DNA from: Phaffia rhodozyma
Taxonomy: Eukaryota; Basidiomycota; Tremellomycetes; Cystofilobasidiales; Mrakiaceae
DNA: 64,000 bases
Assembly: GCA_014706385.1 (NCBI GenBank)
Contig: JACGZH010000005.1
Location: 1,736,001-1,800,000, forward strand
Direction of reading: 5' to 3'
Part shown: positions 45,536 through 55,911 of the stretch, in pieces
Layout: the number at the start of each line of letters is the position of its first letter
Numbering within the stretch: the first letter of the stretch is position 1
Made by a program: the position numbers and the translations under genes
Notes under the pieces: model-generated
Seen by the model: only the letters and a program-made list of their open reading frames with translations
What the model was told of the DNA's origin: nothing
The model's database searches: none

Positions 45536-46871
45536 CTATAAAGCACCTTCCAGTCCTCTTGCCTGGACCTCCTTCTTGACTCGACCCTCCAACCAGGCAC
45601 CCCATGAAGCGCATCTCTCTCCACCCAATCGAACAACATCCAATAGGTCTCCAGGGCTCAAGGCGACACCTCCTGTTTTCGAAAGCATGTTGAGTTCGGC
45701 CGAGGCGGTATGCGTGGTGGATGTTGAAGAGAGAGACAAAGTTAAAAGGGAGGGAGAGAGAAGTAGTTCGGAAAGAGAGGGATCCAGAATCGGAGGAAGA
45801 CTGCAGGGATAATCAGGTAGAGGTAAGCTTGTCGATAGACATCTGTGGGTGGTCATCTGGAAAAGTAAAAAGTCAAGGAAACTTACCCTTCAAAGTAGGC
45901 AAATGTGATACATAACGGAACATGATGCAGAGCCAGAGCGACCGGAGGTCTCTCATCTGGAGCAAATACCACAACTTCTCCTCCTTCAACCTCCCATTCT
46001 CTTCTTCGATAGCCTCGAAGACCGGCCATGACGGCCATCATCGCGCAATCCAGTAGGTTTCCTTGATCTGACAACGGGTGAATCGTTATACGTAAGTGAA
46101 GGACCTGTACAGACAAGGGTAAGAAAGAGACTAAGTAAGGGCAACGTTCAAGGATCTTTGTGGCAGTTCAGAAAGAGACACAAAACATGAATAAATGCAA
46201 CTGACCTTCTCGCCAGCTATTATACAAAGAGATTCTCGATCGATACAATCTGACTTTCGGATAGCTTTATCAAGCAGGAGGGAGAGCCTGGTCTCTTCCT
46301 CCGATGAACTACGAGTGTATAAGAGTTGCACAAAGGAATAAATGAGAAACTAAGCATAATGTTTCATGAGACGCGAGGATGTTATGATAACAAGGAGCTC
46401 ATCCAAATGGTTGATATCGCTCATTCAGGCTGGATCGGTGAGTAGACGAAGATATGTCACTTACCGGCCGGTCTCGTACGAGGTTGACGCCATGGGTGAA
46501 AGCTCAAAGTGGATAGAAACCAGGCCTTCGTACGGTCTCTCAGCCTTTGGCCTGACGATGGTTGACGACACTCTGGCAAAAACGCTATTGAAACCTCATA
46601 CCCAAACGAAATGCGTTGGCGTGAGTCGGTGATATTCATGATAATAACCTTCCATGCTCCCTTGGTGTACGACGGGCGACAGAGAACAAAAAGATCAAAC
46701 GAACCAAGTACCTCCCAACCTGCACTCCACCCCGCCGTCCTCTCCTCCGATCCATTCAAGATCCCACGGACGAGACTCGTCTAGCCGTCGGCCATCTGTT
46801 CTGATGCCTGATTTGATAGCGGCAAACGTAAAGTCTCGCTGGAGATGGGAGGGCTCTGGATCCTTCGGCAT
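45536..46871 (-). CDS. RRP45: Exosome core subunit Rrp45 (RNase PH-like)
   Basis: Ring subunit of the RNA exosome (3'-5' processing and decay, nucleus and cytoplasm). Exons, high to low: 46871-46705, 46584-46465, 46308-46206, 46104-45887, 45800-45536 (290 aa, near the usual length). Motifs in order: IKSGIRTDGRRLDESRPW (family 'RxDGRxxxExR'), GGVECRLGGTCVFARVS, ELSPMASTSYETGR, AIRKSDCIDRESLCIIAGEKV (the strongly Rrp45/PM-Scl-75-like 'SxxIDxESLCIxAGEKVW' string), LRITIHPLSDQGNLLDCAMM, FAPDERPPVALALHHVPLCI and DPSLSEL. Eukaryotic RNase PH-like ring subunits lack phosphorolytic activity, so a structural/RNA-channel role is expected. It shares a 191-base divergent promoter with GPI10 containing CACGTG at 46977. 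Confidence 0.94.
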
Positions 46872-47062
46872 GGTTGTTAAAAGCGAGAAAAGAGGTTCAA
46901 TGATTGAGCTGGAAATGAAGTACTGACCGAGAGAAGTTGAAGACATCGATCTATCAGTTGTAACCATGTAACTAATCACGTGACCGCGCAACATGATTAC
47001 ATCCCTCGTCATCTTGAATTCCGGTCGCTAGAGAATCCTTAAGCGGTAGACAAACCGCCAGC
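46872..47062. promoter_or_regulatory. RRP45-GPI10 divergent promoter with CACGTG
   Basis: 191-base bidirectional promoter. CACGTG at 46977-46982 in the context ATCACGTGACC lies 106 bases from the RRP45 start and 81 from the GPI10 start. Confidence 0.55.
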
Positions 47063-49353
47063 ATGGGGGATTGGAACAAGAACAACACGCTTCTCGTCTT
47101 TCTCCTGGCGCTTGTTCTGGTTCGCCTACCGCTTTCGATAGTTCAACGAACGCCCTTCCAGCCAGACGAGTCGTACCAGTCTCTCGAACCAGCTCATCAA
47201 CTCGCCTTTGGTTATGGTCATCTCACCTGGGAATGGAGACCGAACACAAAGATTCCGGGCGTCTGGTGGGGGTGGATGGGTGAAGGTCGATTGAGAGGAT
47301 CACTCTGGGTAGCCTTTTGGGCAGGAATTTACTGGTGCTTAGATATTCTAGGATTGAGTGAAGGAAATGCTCTAGTTCGTTTAGTTTGTCTCTACTTCTG
47401 TCTTTCTCTAGTTGAGTTTGTTGATGCGACAAGCGTTCTCATCAAATGCAGCTTGACTCTCAACAAAAATAGATATTCTTTCCTAAACTTATAATGGCCG
47501 TACTCGCTTCCATATGCGATTCAATGACATACACTCTCGCCTCAAGATTATTCAACCAATCGATTGCTCGGACGGCAGTAAGTTTTGAATGTACCAAGTG
47601 TAGATTTGTCGCAACATGCCCGCTGATGATCATGACCTGGTCCCCTTTGTAGTTGATACTCAGCCTGTCCTCGTTATTCTATGCTCATGCGCTAACGAGA
47701 CCGTTCGTGAACAGCATCGAAACCGTCCTTATGGTTTGCGCTCTGAATTTCTGGCCATTTCCCTCAGCGCGCCCACAAATTCAAGAAACTATAAGCAACG
47801 ACGATCCATCTGGCAAGTCAAGACCATTGGCGACCGGGATAGATTTTCAAGAAAGGTCGTTTGCCCTGCTATTTTCATTGGATTAATCATACAAGCATGA
47901 GCTCACCTTTATTTCTGGACCCTATAAATATTGCAGAAAACGAACCAGGATCGCCCTAAGTTTGGCTGCCGTCGACTTCATAATTCGCCCGACCAACGCC
48001 ATATTTTGGATATTCTTGGGGGGCGAGCTTTTGGTTCGAAGATGGAAAGAAGGCAAGCCAAAAGAATGTGGAAGGCTGATTCTCGAAAGCACATTCATAG
48101 GGTTCGTATAGCTATCTTCTCTCCTAGAACGTACGTGTACTGACACGCCTTGCGGTTTTCTCTGACAGATCGATCTTCTTGATTCTATCGATTTTACTAG
48201 ACACGGCGATCTATCCTCCTGCCGATGATGCAACAATACCTTTGACGATACCTCTTCTACCATTTATTACACACAACCTTCTTCTGCCGACTTCTCACTT
48301 TTATGGTTTATCCTCGATCCACTATCATATCACTCAATCCCTACCTATCCTTCTTTTCACAGCCACACCCTTTTTTCTATATTCTCTGCTCGACGTGTGG
48401 AAGGGAAGGCATGGAAAGACCCCCCTAGTCCTTCTCGGACTGGCAATCTGGAGTATTGGAGTATATTCGCTCCTTGGACACAAGGAGTGGAGGTTTCTCT
48501 TACCTTTACTTCCCGTGTTGCACCTTATGACATCCTTGAAGCTCGCACCTATATTATTCCGGCCATCTCCGTCCAGTTCCTCTCATGAATCGACGCCTGA
48601 GTCTTCCTCGTCTCCTCCCAAGACTACACTCAACAGCCGGCTCTTTTTCTTTTTGACTATCCCACAAATTCCGTTAATTGTGTACTTGTCTTGCTACCAT
48701 GGAGCCGCACAGCACGAAGTGATCGCCCATCTGCGCTCCCAGTCTCAAGTGGAGAGTGTAGGTTTGCTTATGCCCTGCCATTCCACGCCTTGGATGAGCA
48801 TGCTCCATAGACAGGATCTAGAACAAGACAGCTGGTTCTTGACATGTGAGCCACCTCTAGGGTAGGTCTCAGAACTTCAACAACACCTTGAACACTCTCT
48901 GCTTCGAGTATTTTCTTCGGTTCAACGGTTGAACCACTCCTTCTCGTTCTCTTTGTGGTGCGGACTTATGGATTAACGAACAAACCAATCTTTCTCTACA
49001 GAACGTCTGCTAGGCTGCATGAAACCATGGAGTCGATATTCTACTCATCTCCTTCTCGATATCTCCTCTTGTATTTCCCACCTTCACCCGTCGTATCTCC
49101 AAGGACGTTCCACACTCTTCGTCGGCTCAATCCGAATATCAAACCTTGGCCGACCCACCTAGCGTTCTTCCAGACACTGCTTTCTGCTCCGAATGGCGAG
49201 GGAGACAAGGTGAGAGAGATCCTGGAGGAAAGAGGATTCGAACAGACCTGGGTCAGCGGTTGGAATGGGTTCGATTGGGCTCAGGACGATGAGCGGAGAA
49301 GAGGAGGCGTCGTGATTTGGAGTAGAATTAAACCGGTTGAAGATTATTCTTGA
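47063..49353 (+). CDS. GPI10: GPI mannosyltransferase III (GPI10/PIG-B), GT22
   Basis: ER membrane enzyme adding the third (alpha-1,2) mannose to the GPI anchor precursor from dolichol-phosphate-mannose. Exons 47063-47374, 47473-47577, 47653-47855, 47937-48101, 48169-48861, 49002-49353 give 609 aa. After a first membrane helix comes the GT22 luminal loop PFQPDESYQSLEPAHQLAFG and YGHLTWEWRP, whose acidic DE pair is catalytic in GT-C enzymes. Then LASRLFNQSIARTA, an HALTRPFVNSIETVLM helix with the conserved R-x-x-x-N-x-x-E pattern, DFIIRPTNAIFW, HFYGLSSIHYHITQSLP, LGHKEWRFLLPLLP and the PIG-B-typical GLLMPCHSTPWMSMLHR. Multiple hydrophobic segments fit a polytopic protein. The PCHSTPW string separates it from GPI18, SMP3 and ALG9/12. 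A Ser/Pro-rich insert near residues 400-420 is unique. Confidence 0.95.
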
Positions 49354-49794
49354 AAGAGGATTTGGGAAGATGTTCTGTCATAGAGCTTGAGACATACAAT
49401 AAAGATGATTATACAGTTTACAAGGACTGTCATGGAAAGACTAAAAGTTACAGAAGGAAAGAGAAGAAGAGGATGACAGCAGAGGATGATTGAATGAGAC
49501 GAAGGAAAGAAGTGATATCAAGATATGAAAAGAAAGAAAAAAAATCCAGTTGGAAATGCCGCTCCATGAATGAGGAGAAAATAAAGAGGAAGAAACGGGA
49601 CAAAGACAATGAATGAAGAAGGTGAAAGGAAGTACAGAAAGAGATCACAATAAAGAATAACACAAAGAGAATACAAATGGGTAACGAATTCGTGACGGAT
49701 TACTGACGTACAACGTAGATAAGAAAATGTAGAACAAAAGTGTATAACCAAAGATTGCCAAGAAGGAAAGGGAGAGAGAAAAATGAGAAAAGAG
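49354..49794. other. Convergent intergenic region GPI10/bHLH gene
   Basis: Purine-rich on the + strand (GAAA/AGGA tracts). Open frames on either strand are low complexity. Probable facing 3' UTRs; no gene supported. Confidence 0.6.
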
Positions 49795-51475
49795 TCAGCG
49801 TTCCCGCTCCGCTCTGCTCTCTAGGATTGTCTCGACCCTAACAACCTCGTCTTCGAGCCATTTGTTCCCTTGCTCATACCACCGGCACAGTCCTGCTGCT
49901 CTTTCAAGGACACTCGATTTGGACTCTGCTCGGGGATGTTTGAAAGATCGGTCGATTGCAAGCGAACCTGACGGGATAGGCTGAGTAAAGTCCCAGGTAT
50001 GAGGAAGTTGGGCTTGGGAAAGCAAAGTGGAAAGCTCGGAGTATCTATGGTGAATTTGTCGAATCGATGGAACAAGATGTTAGCTCGCGAAGTTTGAAAT
50101 ATGTAGAGAATATCGGCAAAGCACGTACCCGTCCTTGATAGCATCTCTTCGTTTTTGCTCGCTCAAGATGTGATTTGCACGTTTCTCACTCTGTATTAGA
50201 CAAAGGGGGGAGTTTGCGAGGGATCCAACATCAGTACACAAAACCAGTTCTGTGCAAAGACCGATAAAAAGAGTACGGCGATAGAAAGGCTTACCGCACT
50301 CAAAAATCTACCATATCGTCCGGTAGGTTCCACAGGTTGCACTTCAGTATCCACCTCCATCTCTCCGTTTCCCACAGGCCCAAACGCGGCGACGGACGCT
50401 GGACTGAGCGCCTGATCGCATGTCCTACCTAACTCATGTTCGACCACCAACGGTGACAAAAGAAAACCATCTTTGTCTTCTGTCACAGATGTTTGTTGGC
50501 TGAGCAACTGATTGAATGTCGACTGTGAAGGTTTATCTGGTGAGTAAACACCCGATCCGCCGGACATTGTTCTCGGTCGCTTATGTGGTTGAGACGGGGA
50601 AATCGAAAGTCGTTCCGGCGTGTGGAGGGACGATGACTCGGAAGACCGAGACGGAGGGCTCTCATCGTCGGTCTGGTTGGACTGGGAGCAGATCCGTTTG
50701 GATTGTGAGCGGGGAACATTGTTAGATAAGCTGGACGAAGATCGAGAAATCTTTCTCGACGGCGTCGTTGTCGTCCACAGTGGCCGATCCTGACCAGCAG
50801 GCTCGGTGGTGAGAGATGAATGGTGAGACCCGACCGCTGATTGACACGTCAGGTCTTCGCTGCCTACCTTGGGCGAAGATCCAGAAAGATCTAGTTTGGA
50901 AAGATCGCCGAGCATGGGCAGGCCTTTAGGTAGTATCGGATTGAAATCCCAGGCACCCCGATGCCTCACCAGGCTGGCGAACGGTCCATCGTCACGGACT
51001 GAAGTGTTTAGATTACTATCGTTGGAAGGGAGACCATCGAGGAACAAGAAGGGCGCTTCATCAGACGAAGAAGTTAAGAAAGAAGCTAGGGCGGATGTTT
51101 CGAACGCAGAGAACAAAGTAGGCTGGGATGTGCTGTCGAGAGAAGGCAGAACATCAGCTGTTGGAGAAGTGGTTGAGGATGGGTGGAAAAACTGAAAGAA
51201 GCTCGTATTCAGATCGGAATTCATGGTAGAGGAAGTGTTGGGGTTGTCGAAGGATGACGGGACCAGAGAGTTGCCTGAATGAGGAAGATCGAAGGGAAAT
51301 GTAGGGAAACTCAGAAGAGGATTAAAATCTAGAGGGCCATAGGTCCGAAGGCAAGCGTTTTGGAACGATCAGCCGTCGAATTCTAGATAAAGACGAATAA
51401 CTTGGCGATAAAATAGAAAGAGGAACGCGTACCTGCATAATTGCCAGGCTCAGGTAAGGCTTCGTTTGTAGGCAT
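49795..51475 (-). CDS. bHLH transcription factor (group B basic region)
   Basis: Exons, high to low: 51475-51433 (start tentative), 51328-50295, 50190-50129, 50044-49795; 462 aa from the first in-frame Met. In-frame coding-like sequence continues upstream to about 51660 without ATG, so an extra 5' exon is likely. A long Ser/Thr/Pro-rich disordered region (about residues 15-359) precedes the bHLH. The basic region and helix 1 read SEKRANHILSEQKRRDAI, with the H-x3-E-x2-R-R pattern (H5, E9, R12, R13) diagnostic of group B proteins that bind CACGTG, followed by KDGYSELSTLL. The loop before helix 2 (KSSVLERAAGLCRWYE) is unusually long, about 40 residues with Pro/Ser. A leucine/valine heptad (WLEDEVVRVETILESR) follows. 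The many CACGTG boxes in this window are plausible sites. Confidence 0.85.
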
Positions 51476-51814
51476 CTCGAATTGAGGGTCAAACAATGGC
51501 AACTCAGTTGGATTCGCGATCGGCGTCCTGGTCGAGACTGCAGTGGTCTTTATTTTTGATGTCGACGGTGAAGGAGGAACAGTTTTTTGAAGAGTGGTGT
51601 TTTCGCTTTTTACCTCTTGTAGGACTATAGGTTGGATAGGAATCGGCTGAGCAAGGAGAGGGAAAAGGAAAAACAAAAACAAGAAAACAAGGAGCAAACC
51701 CAAAAGAGAAGGAAGTGCAGGATTTAGTCATCGAGTACGAATAAGAGATCAACAACGTTGACAAATTTATCAGAATATGTTTGTCAAGAGTCGGGAGGTG
51801 AGACCGGATGATGG

Positions 51815-52443
51815 CTAGGTCGTGATAAAAATCGGACTGAAACTCGGGTAGGACGATGGGGATTCCGGTTGTGCAGAGCCGAGGACATCATACGGGAATG
51901 TCGCGCTCTTAAGAGAGCGGTGTCCAGGCTTGGAGGCGCCTTCTGTTTTTCTCTTCTCCTTCTCTTCCGACTGATCTACTGAGGGACCAAAAAGGTATAA
52001 CCCACCTGATCTTGATCGGGTAATGTCCACCACTTTCGTTTTCTCCTCAATCTGGGTGGATCATTTTTGGCCTCGAACTCTCTGGATGAGGGAGTGAAGA
52101 TTTGTCCGAGGAGAGAGCGCGAAAAGGAGTATGCAACGCATACAATAGTGTCAATACAGGTATTTCTCTTTTGTGTCTAACAGAGAATTCAGAAACAAAC
52201 AATAGATAGTGTTCATAAATAAAGGAAAGAAGACACTAACTGAACTCGTTTTTGCAGGACTGCCGTCGAGCCTTCGGAGTTGATGTTGTACCGAATACAT
52301 TTGTCGACCAGAGTAGATTTATATGGCGGCCTCTTAGGTTTGAGAGGGATCGTTCCTGGTGGGATGTGTGATTTGGTGGCAGAGGACGGGACGAACGAAG
52401 TTGAGAGCTTAGAGTGTTGACTGTTTGATCCAGTTGAAGACAT
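51815..52443 (-). CDS. Small SAP-like protein of unknown function
   Basis: Exons, high to low: 52443-52241, 52081-52006, 51970-51815 (144 aa, whole codons). Residues about 38-68 (RPPYKSTLVDKCIRYNINSE, then GSTAVLQKRV) resemble a SAP motif, the helix-extended-helix DNA/chromatin-binding element with pattern 'LxxxCxxxxLxxxGxxxxLxxR'. A basic stretch RLRRKRKWWTLPDQDQ and a Lys/Glu-rich then Ser/Pro-rich tail follow. A nuclear role is plausible but unproven. It could be a fragment of a larger Rad18/PIAS-type gene, but no RING or zinc finger is seen nearby. The gene lies upstream of the bHLH gene on the same strand. Confidence 0.55.
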
Positions 52444-53047
52444 ATTGAATAGGGTCCTAGAGACAAAGCAAAACAGAATCGATGGCCGAACGATCCATCT
52501 AACTATGATTCAAGTCGAAATGTTTCTTTCTCTGTGGATGTTGTCTTTGCAGTAAGAAGGGAGAACAAGAAACAACGAAAGAGATGAGGGACGAAGGTGA
52601 GAGGCAAGGAAGGTCGATCGGGCGGGTGTAAGGGTATGACAGGCAGCGCGGGCTGGGAGCGGTTACGCGTCCAGACAGTCTGGCTTCATTACGTCAGCCA
52701 CTACCGGGGCGTTTGAGCAGGTGGGTTTGCGGTGTGCCTGATCGAGTTGTAACCTAAATCGAGCACAAAGCGTATTGACATGTGATTGTATTGACTCAGT
52801 TCTCTTTATTTTGCACGGCCGTTCTCATCCGTCAGCCCGACAAGCCCGCAGATAGCAGTTCAATTTCACCGTGGTCACATTGGTTACAGTCGAGTCCCCT
52901 GGCCAGATCCAAGTTGCGCTCCGGTCGGTTCTTTGAATTCTTCGTGATCGGTTCACACAGTACAGAAAGAACACACAACGGGAACAGACACGATAGACAT
53001 GGTAGACATGATAGACATATACACACAGTCTGTATGCGTCGTCCTGT
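52444..53047. other. Intergenic between SAP-like gene and GRH1
   Basis: Promoter of the SAP-like gene plus GRH1 3' flank. It holds an ACGCGT at about 52663 and a GACAT-rich repeat (GATAGACATGGTAGACATGA) near 52991-53016. Frames here are shadows; no gene supported. Confidence 0.55.
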
Positions 53048-54504
53048 TCATCCTCTGTCACTGCTTAGGTCAAATACCTCAGACGTCCTTCTTCCACTCG
53101 GCTCATCTAACTCTCTTGGTCGACCCGAATCCTGAGGTTTTGGAATTCGATGCAACAGCCCGTACCCCACTCCGCAACCCAGCAGACCTTCGCCTCCCCA
53201 TTGTCGATTGGGAACCAACACAACTTCTCGGAGCGTGCTATCGGATCAGATGTTTTCTGTCAGCTAATCTTCTTTCCAGTTCAGACCATTCGGCGCTCGG
53301 AATGAAGAAAAACAAGATCAACAGATACTCACTCAAAATCAGCGCTGTAGACAAACAGTCTTAGAGGCATATCGACATGCTTTATAGTTATACCAAGATT
53401 CGTCAACGCCAAACATAAGCTCGGAATTTGAAGAATATTGTTCCAATTGCGGCCATCGCAGGAATAGAGAGAGAGTGGACAATCAAGACTTACTCCTTCG
53501 ACAACATCATAAAAATCGTTCTCATCCTGCAATACACCTCCAGCCCAACCGATGATCCAATCCCCATAGGGGACCAAACCTGATTGTCCGCGCACACACA
53601 CGAAACCATCTTTTGAGTTGGAGCTTACGCTAGAGTGTGGTGAGGTATACGAGCCAAGAAGGAAAACCACTCACCAGCACTCTCCGCTGGACTTCCCTCT
53701 AGAATCTCGAGAATATGCCACACGTTCTCTAACGCCGACTGGGGGGTGCAAAACCTCAGGGATAAACCCAATAGAGACGGTTGTGACTGGGACTGGGACA
53801 TGACCGATGCTTGACTATGATTATGAGAGTGGTGCGGTCGATTTGATGAATGGTCATCATGAGAATGGCTGTTCGCCAGTGGAGAATGATCGTCATGAGA
53901 ATGAGCCGAACCCTCTGTCGGCGGAAGAGCTGATGACGCTGATGGGTTAGAGGGCGGTAGAGGGCGAGAGGATCTGTTGTACGGGGAACCCGCTTCGCTT
54001 CCTTCGCTCGCCCATGCCCGGGAAGGAATTAGTGTCACCCGACGTGTCTCCTGCCTTTTGGATGAGTATACAAGAAGGGTGAGCGGTCGGGATTCAAACG
54101 AGTCGACCGTAGAAGAGAGAGATTCAGGTGATAGGTCCTGGTACGCCGGGAAAAGTCATATCAGACATCAGTATCAGTCGAGATGATTCAACGGACACCG
54201 CAGACTCGAAACAAATGTCGACCTCACAGTCTCTACACCATCGATTCCGACAATAAAGTCAAAGACTGGCAGCGTTCGATTATGAACACAAAGAGATCCA
54301 CCCGTCAGCCCATCATTCTGAAACTATGATCCGTATCGCTTTCTGCACAAACGTTCATCACGTTCAAAACAAGTAAGCTTGAATGAACGTACATGGTTGA
54401 ATGCCTGCCTCTGCAGCAGGACTTTGCTCTGCCACTCGGAGCACATGTAAAGCCTTCGTATTCTCTGAAAAAGATCCCGAGGCGGAGGAAGGTGCGTTTC
54501 CCAT
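53048..54504 (-). CDS. GRH1: Golgi reassembly stacking protein (GRASP/Grh1)
   Basis: Peripheral Golgi/ER-exit-site protein with tandem PDZ-like GRASP domains, involved in COPII traffic and unconventional secretion. Exons, high to low: 54504-54393, 54265-54228, 54137-53675, 53579-53494, 53379-53333, 53237-53048 (311 aa). It starts [10 protein letters not shown]; Gly2 is the expected myristoylation site of metazoan GRASPs. PDZ1: [56 protein letters not shown]2: [57 protein letters not shown] and [20 protein letters not shown], then LHRIP. Between them is a His/Ser/Asp-rich linker (repeats of HSHDDHS) not needed for the fold; it may bind metal, which is speculation. Both GRASP domains are complete. 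Confidence 0.95.
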
Positions 54505-54712
54505 TGTCTTGATAAGTCGATCCTCGAATTGATGATGTTCGCGTGCCAACAGAAGAGATGGTGAGGACATAAACAGGCTACTGTTGACCCCTCCGCATAT
54601 AACCCTAACACAGAAATTTCATCGTCGTATACTTCATTCTCACTTTTGCTTTTGGCTCGTTTAGTTGTAGACATCAACCATTCATCACCGAGGAATCGAG
54701 TTCAGAATCAAC

Positions 54713-55384
54713 ATGATTTTCTGTCCGATATGTGCAAACATGCTCGTAATCTCTACTGCCACGGGAGACCAAACATGGGCCTGCCAATCATGTACCTACC
54801 GATTTCCAATCATCAAACAGGTTGGTGGCTTTATAGTTCTGCATAAACTGTTGGGAGCATGGGCTTGACTTACCCTCTACCCCTCATTCTTGCATTTCAA
54901 TGCCTTCAGGTCAACACAAGAACGACAATGAAGCGAAAAGAAGTCGATGACGTACTTGGAGGAGATGAAGCATGGGAAAATGTTGACCAGACCGAAAGTT
55001 CGTTCTTTACCTATCCCCATCATAAGCTCCTTGGTCTCTATCTAACATAGGTTTTATTCATATGTGTCGCCTGTCGTCTCTCGTTTACATCAAGTGCGCT
55101 GCCCCAAGTGTGACAACATGAAGGCATATTGGATGCAGCTTCAAATCAGGAGTGCGGATGAGCCGATGACAACTTTCTAGTAAGCTTTGTTCTTGATGAT
55201 ATATAAGAGTACAACTCGACTGATTTCTGAGTTGATATATCTGCATCAGCCGTTGTACAAGTTGTAGAAATCAATGGCGAGGTACGTATCGCATCTTATG
55301 CCTTTCTTCGTCTTTTCTTTCTGTCAACTCTCTGTTCATCCACTTATCGGTCGTCTCTCTTGCTTTCCTTCCACAGAAAACTGA
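54713..55384 (+). CDS. RPC11: RNA polymerase III subunit C11
   Basis: TFIIS-like subunit needed for RNA cleavage, termination and reinitiation by Pol III. Exons 54713-54820, 54910-54997, 55095-55179, 55250-55281, 55377-55384 give 106 aa, the normal size. The N-terminal zinc ribbon is FCPICANML...WACQSCTYRF (C-x2-C...C-x2-C). A linker, TMKRKEVDDVLGGDEAWENV, is highly diagnostic for C11. The C-terminal zinc ribbon is MRCPKCDNMKAYWMQLQIRS followed by ADEPMTTFYRCTSCRNQWRE, including the acidic DE hairpin (RSADEP) that stimulates RNA cleavage. All eight zinc cysteines and the catalytic acidic pair are present. The last coding exon is only 8 bases. Divergent from GRH1, start codons 208 bases apart. 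Confidence 0.96.
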
Positions 55385-55545
55385 TCGCTTCCGGATGGGA
55401 GGGAGAGAAAACTAAAGTAGAACCGTCGCTTACAAACGTTGAAATCATATGTATACAGAGCTTTGTACTGTAATCCAAAGCCATGAACCGTTTTCGGGAA
55501 GAAAGTTCAAGCCAAATGCTAAAGACACCAGAGTGTATTCTTTTC
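55385..55545. other. Convergent gap RPC11/MFAP1
   Basis: Short facing 3' UTRs; nothing else seen. Confidence 0.5.
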
Positions 55546-55876
55546 TCAACCGCGTCTGATTCTCTTGCCATCCTCATCCCTTCTCTCCTGTTCGAGCCGA
55601 TCGCTACTCCTGTTCCTTCTCCTTCCGTCACCAGTCTTGAAAGATGACTCCTCTCTTCTGGTCTCTCGTCCTGCGTCTCGAGAGTAGCCACCTCTTTCTT
55701 TCTCTCTTCTTGGCGACTGAGATCGAGATCGAGACCTTCTGTGATCCTGCCTGTAGTCATCTGCACGTCGAGAACGATACGACCCATCCTGCTCCCTACG
55801 CGACGACTGCCCCCAACTGCGATCCTTGTCTCTATCATCCCTGTTTCCATCCCTGCGAGAGTATGAACCATCTCGA

Positions 55877-55911
<35 letters not shown>

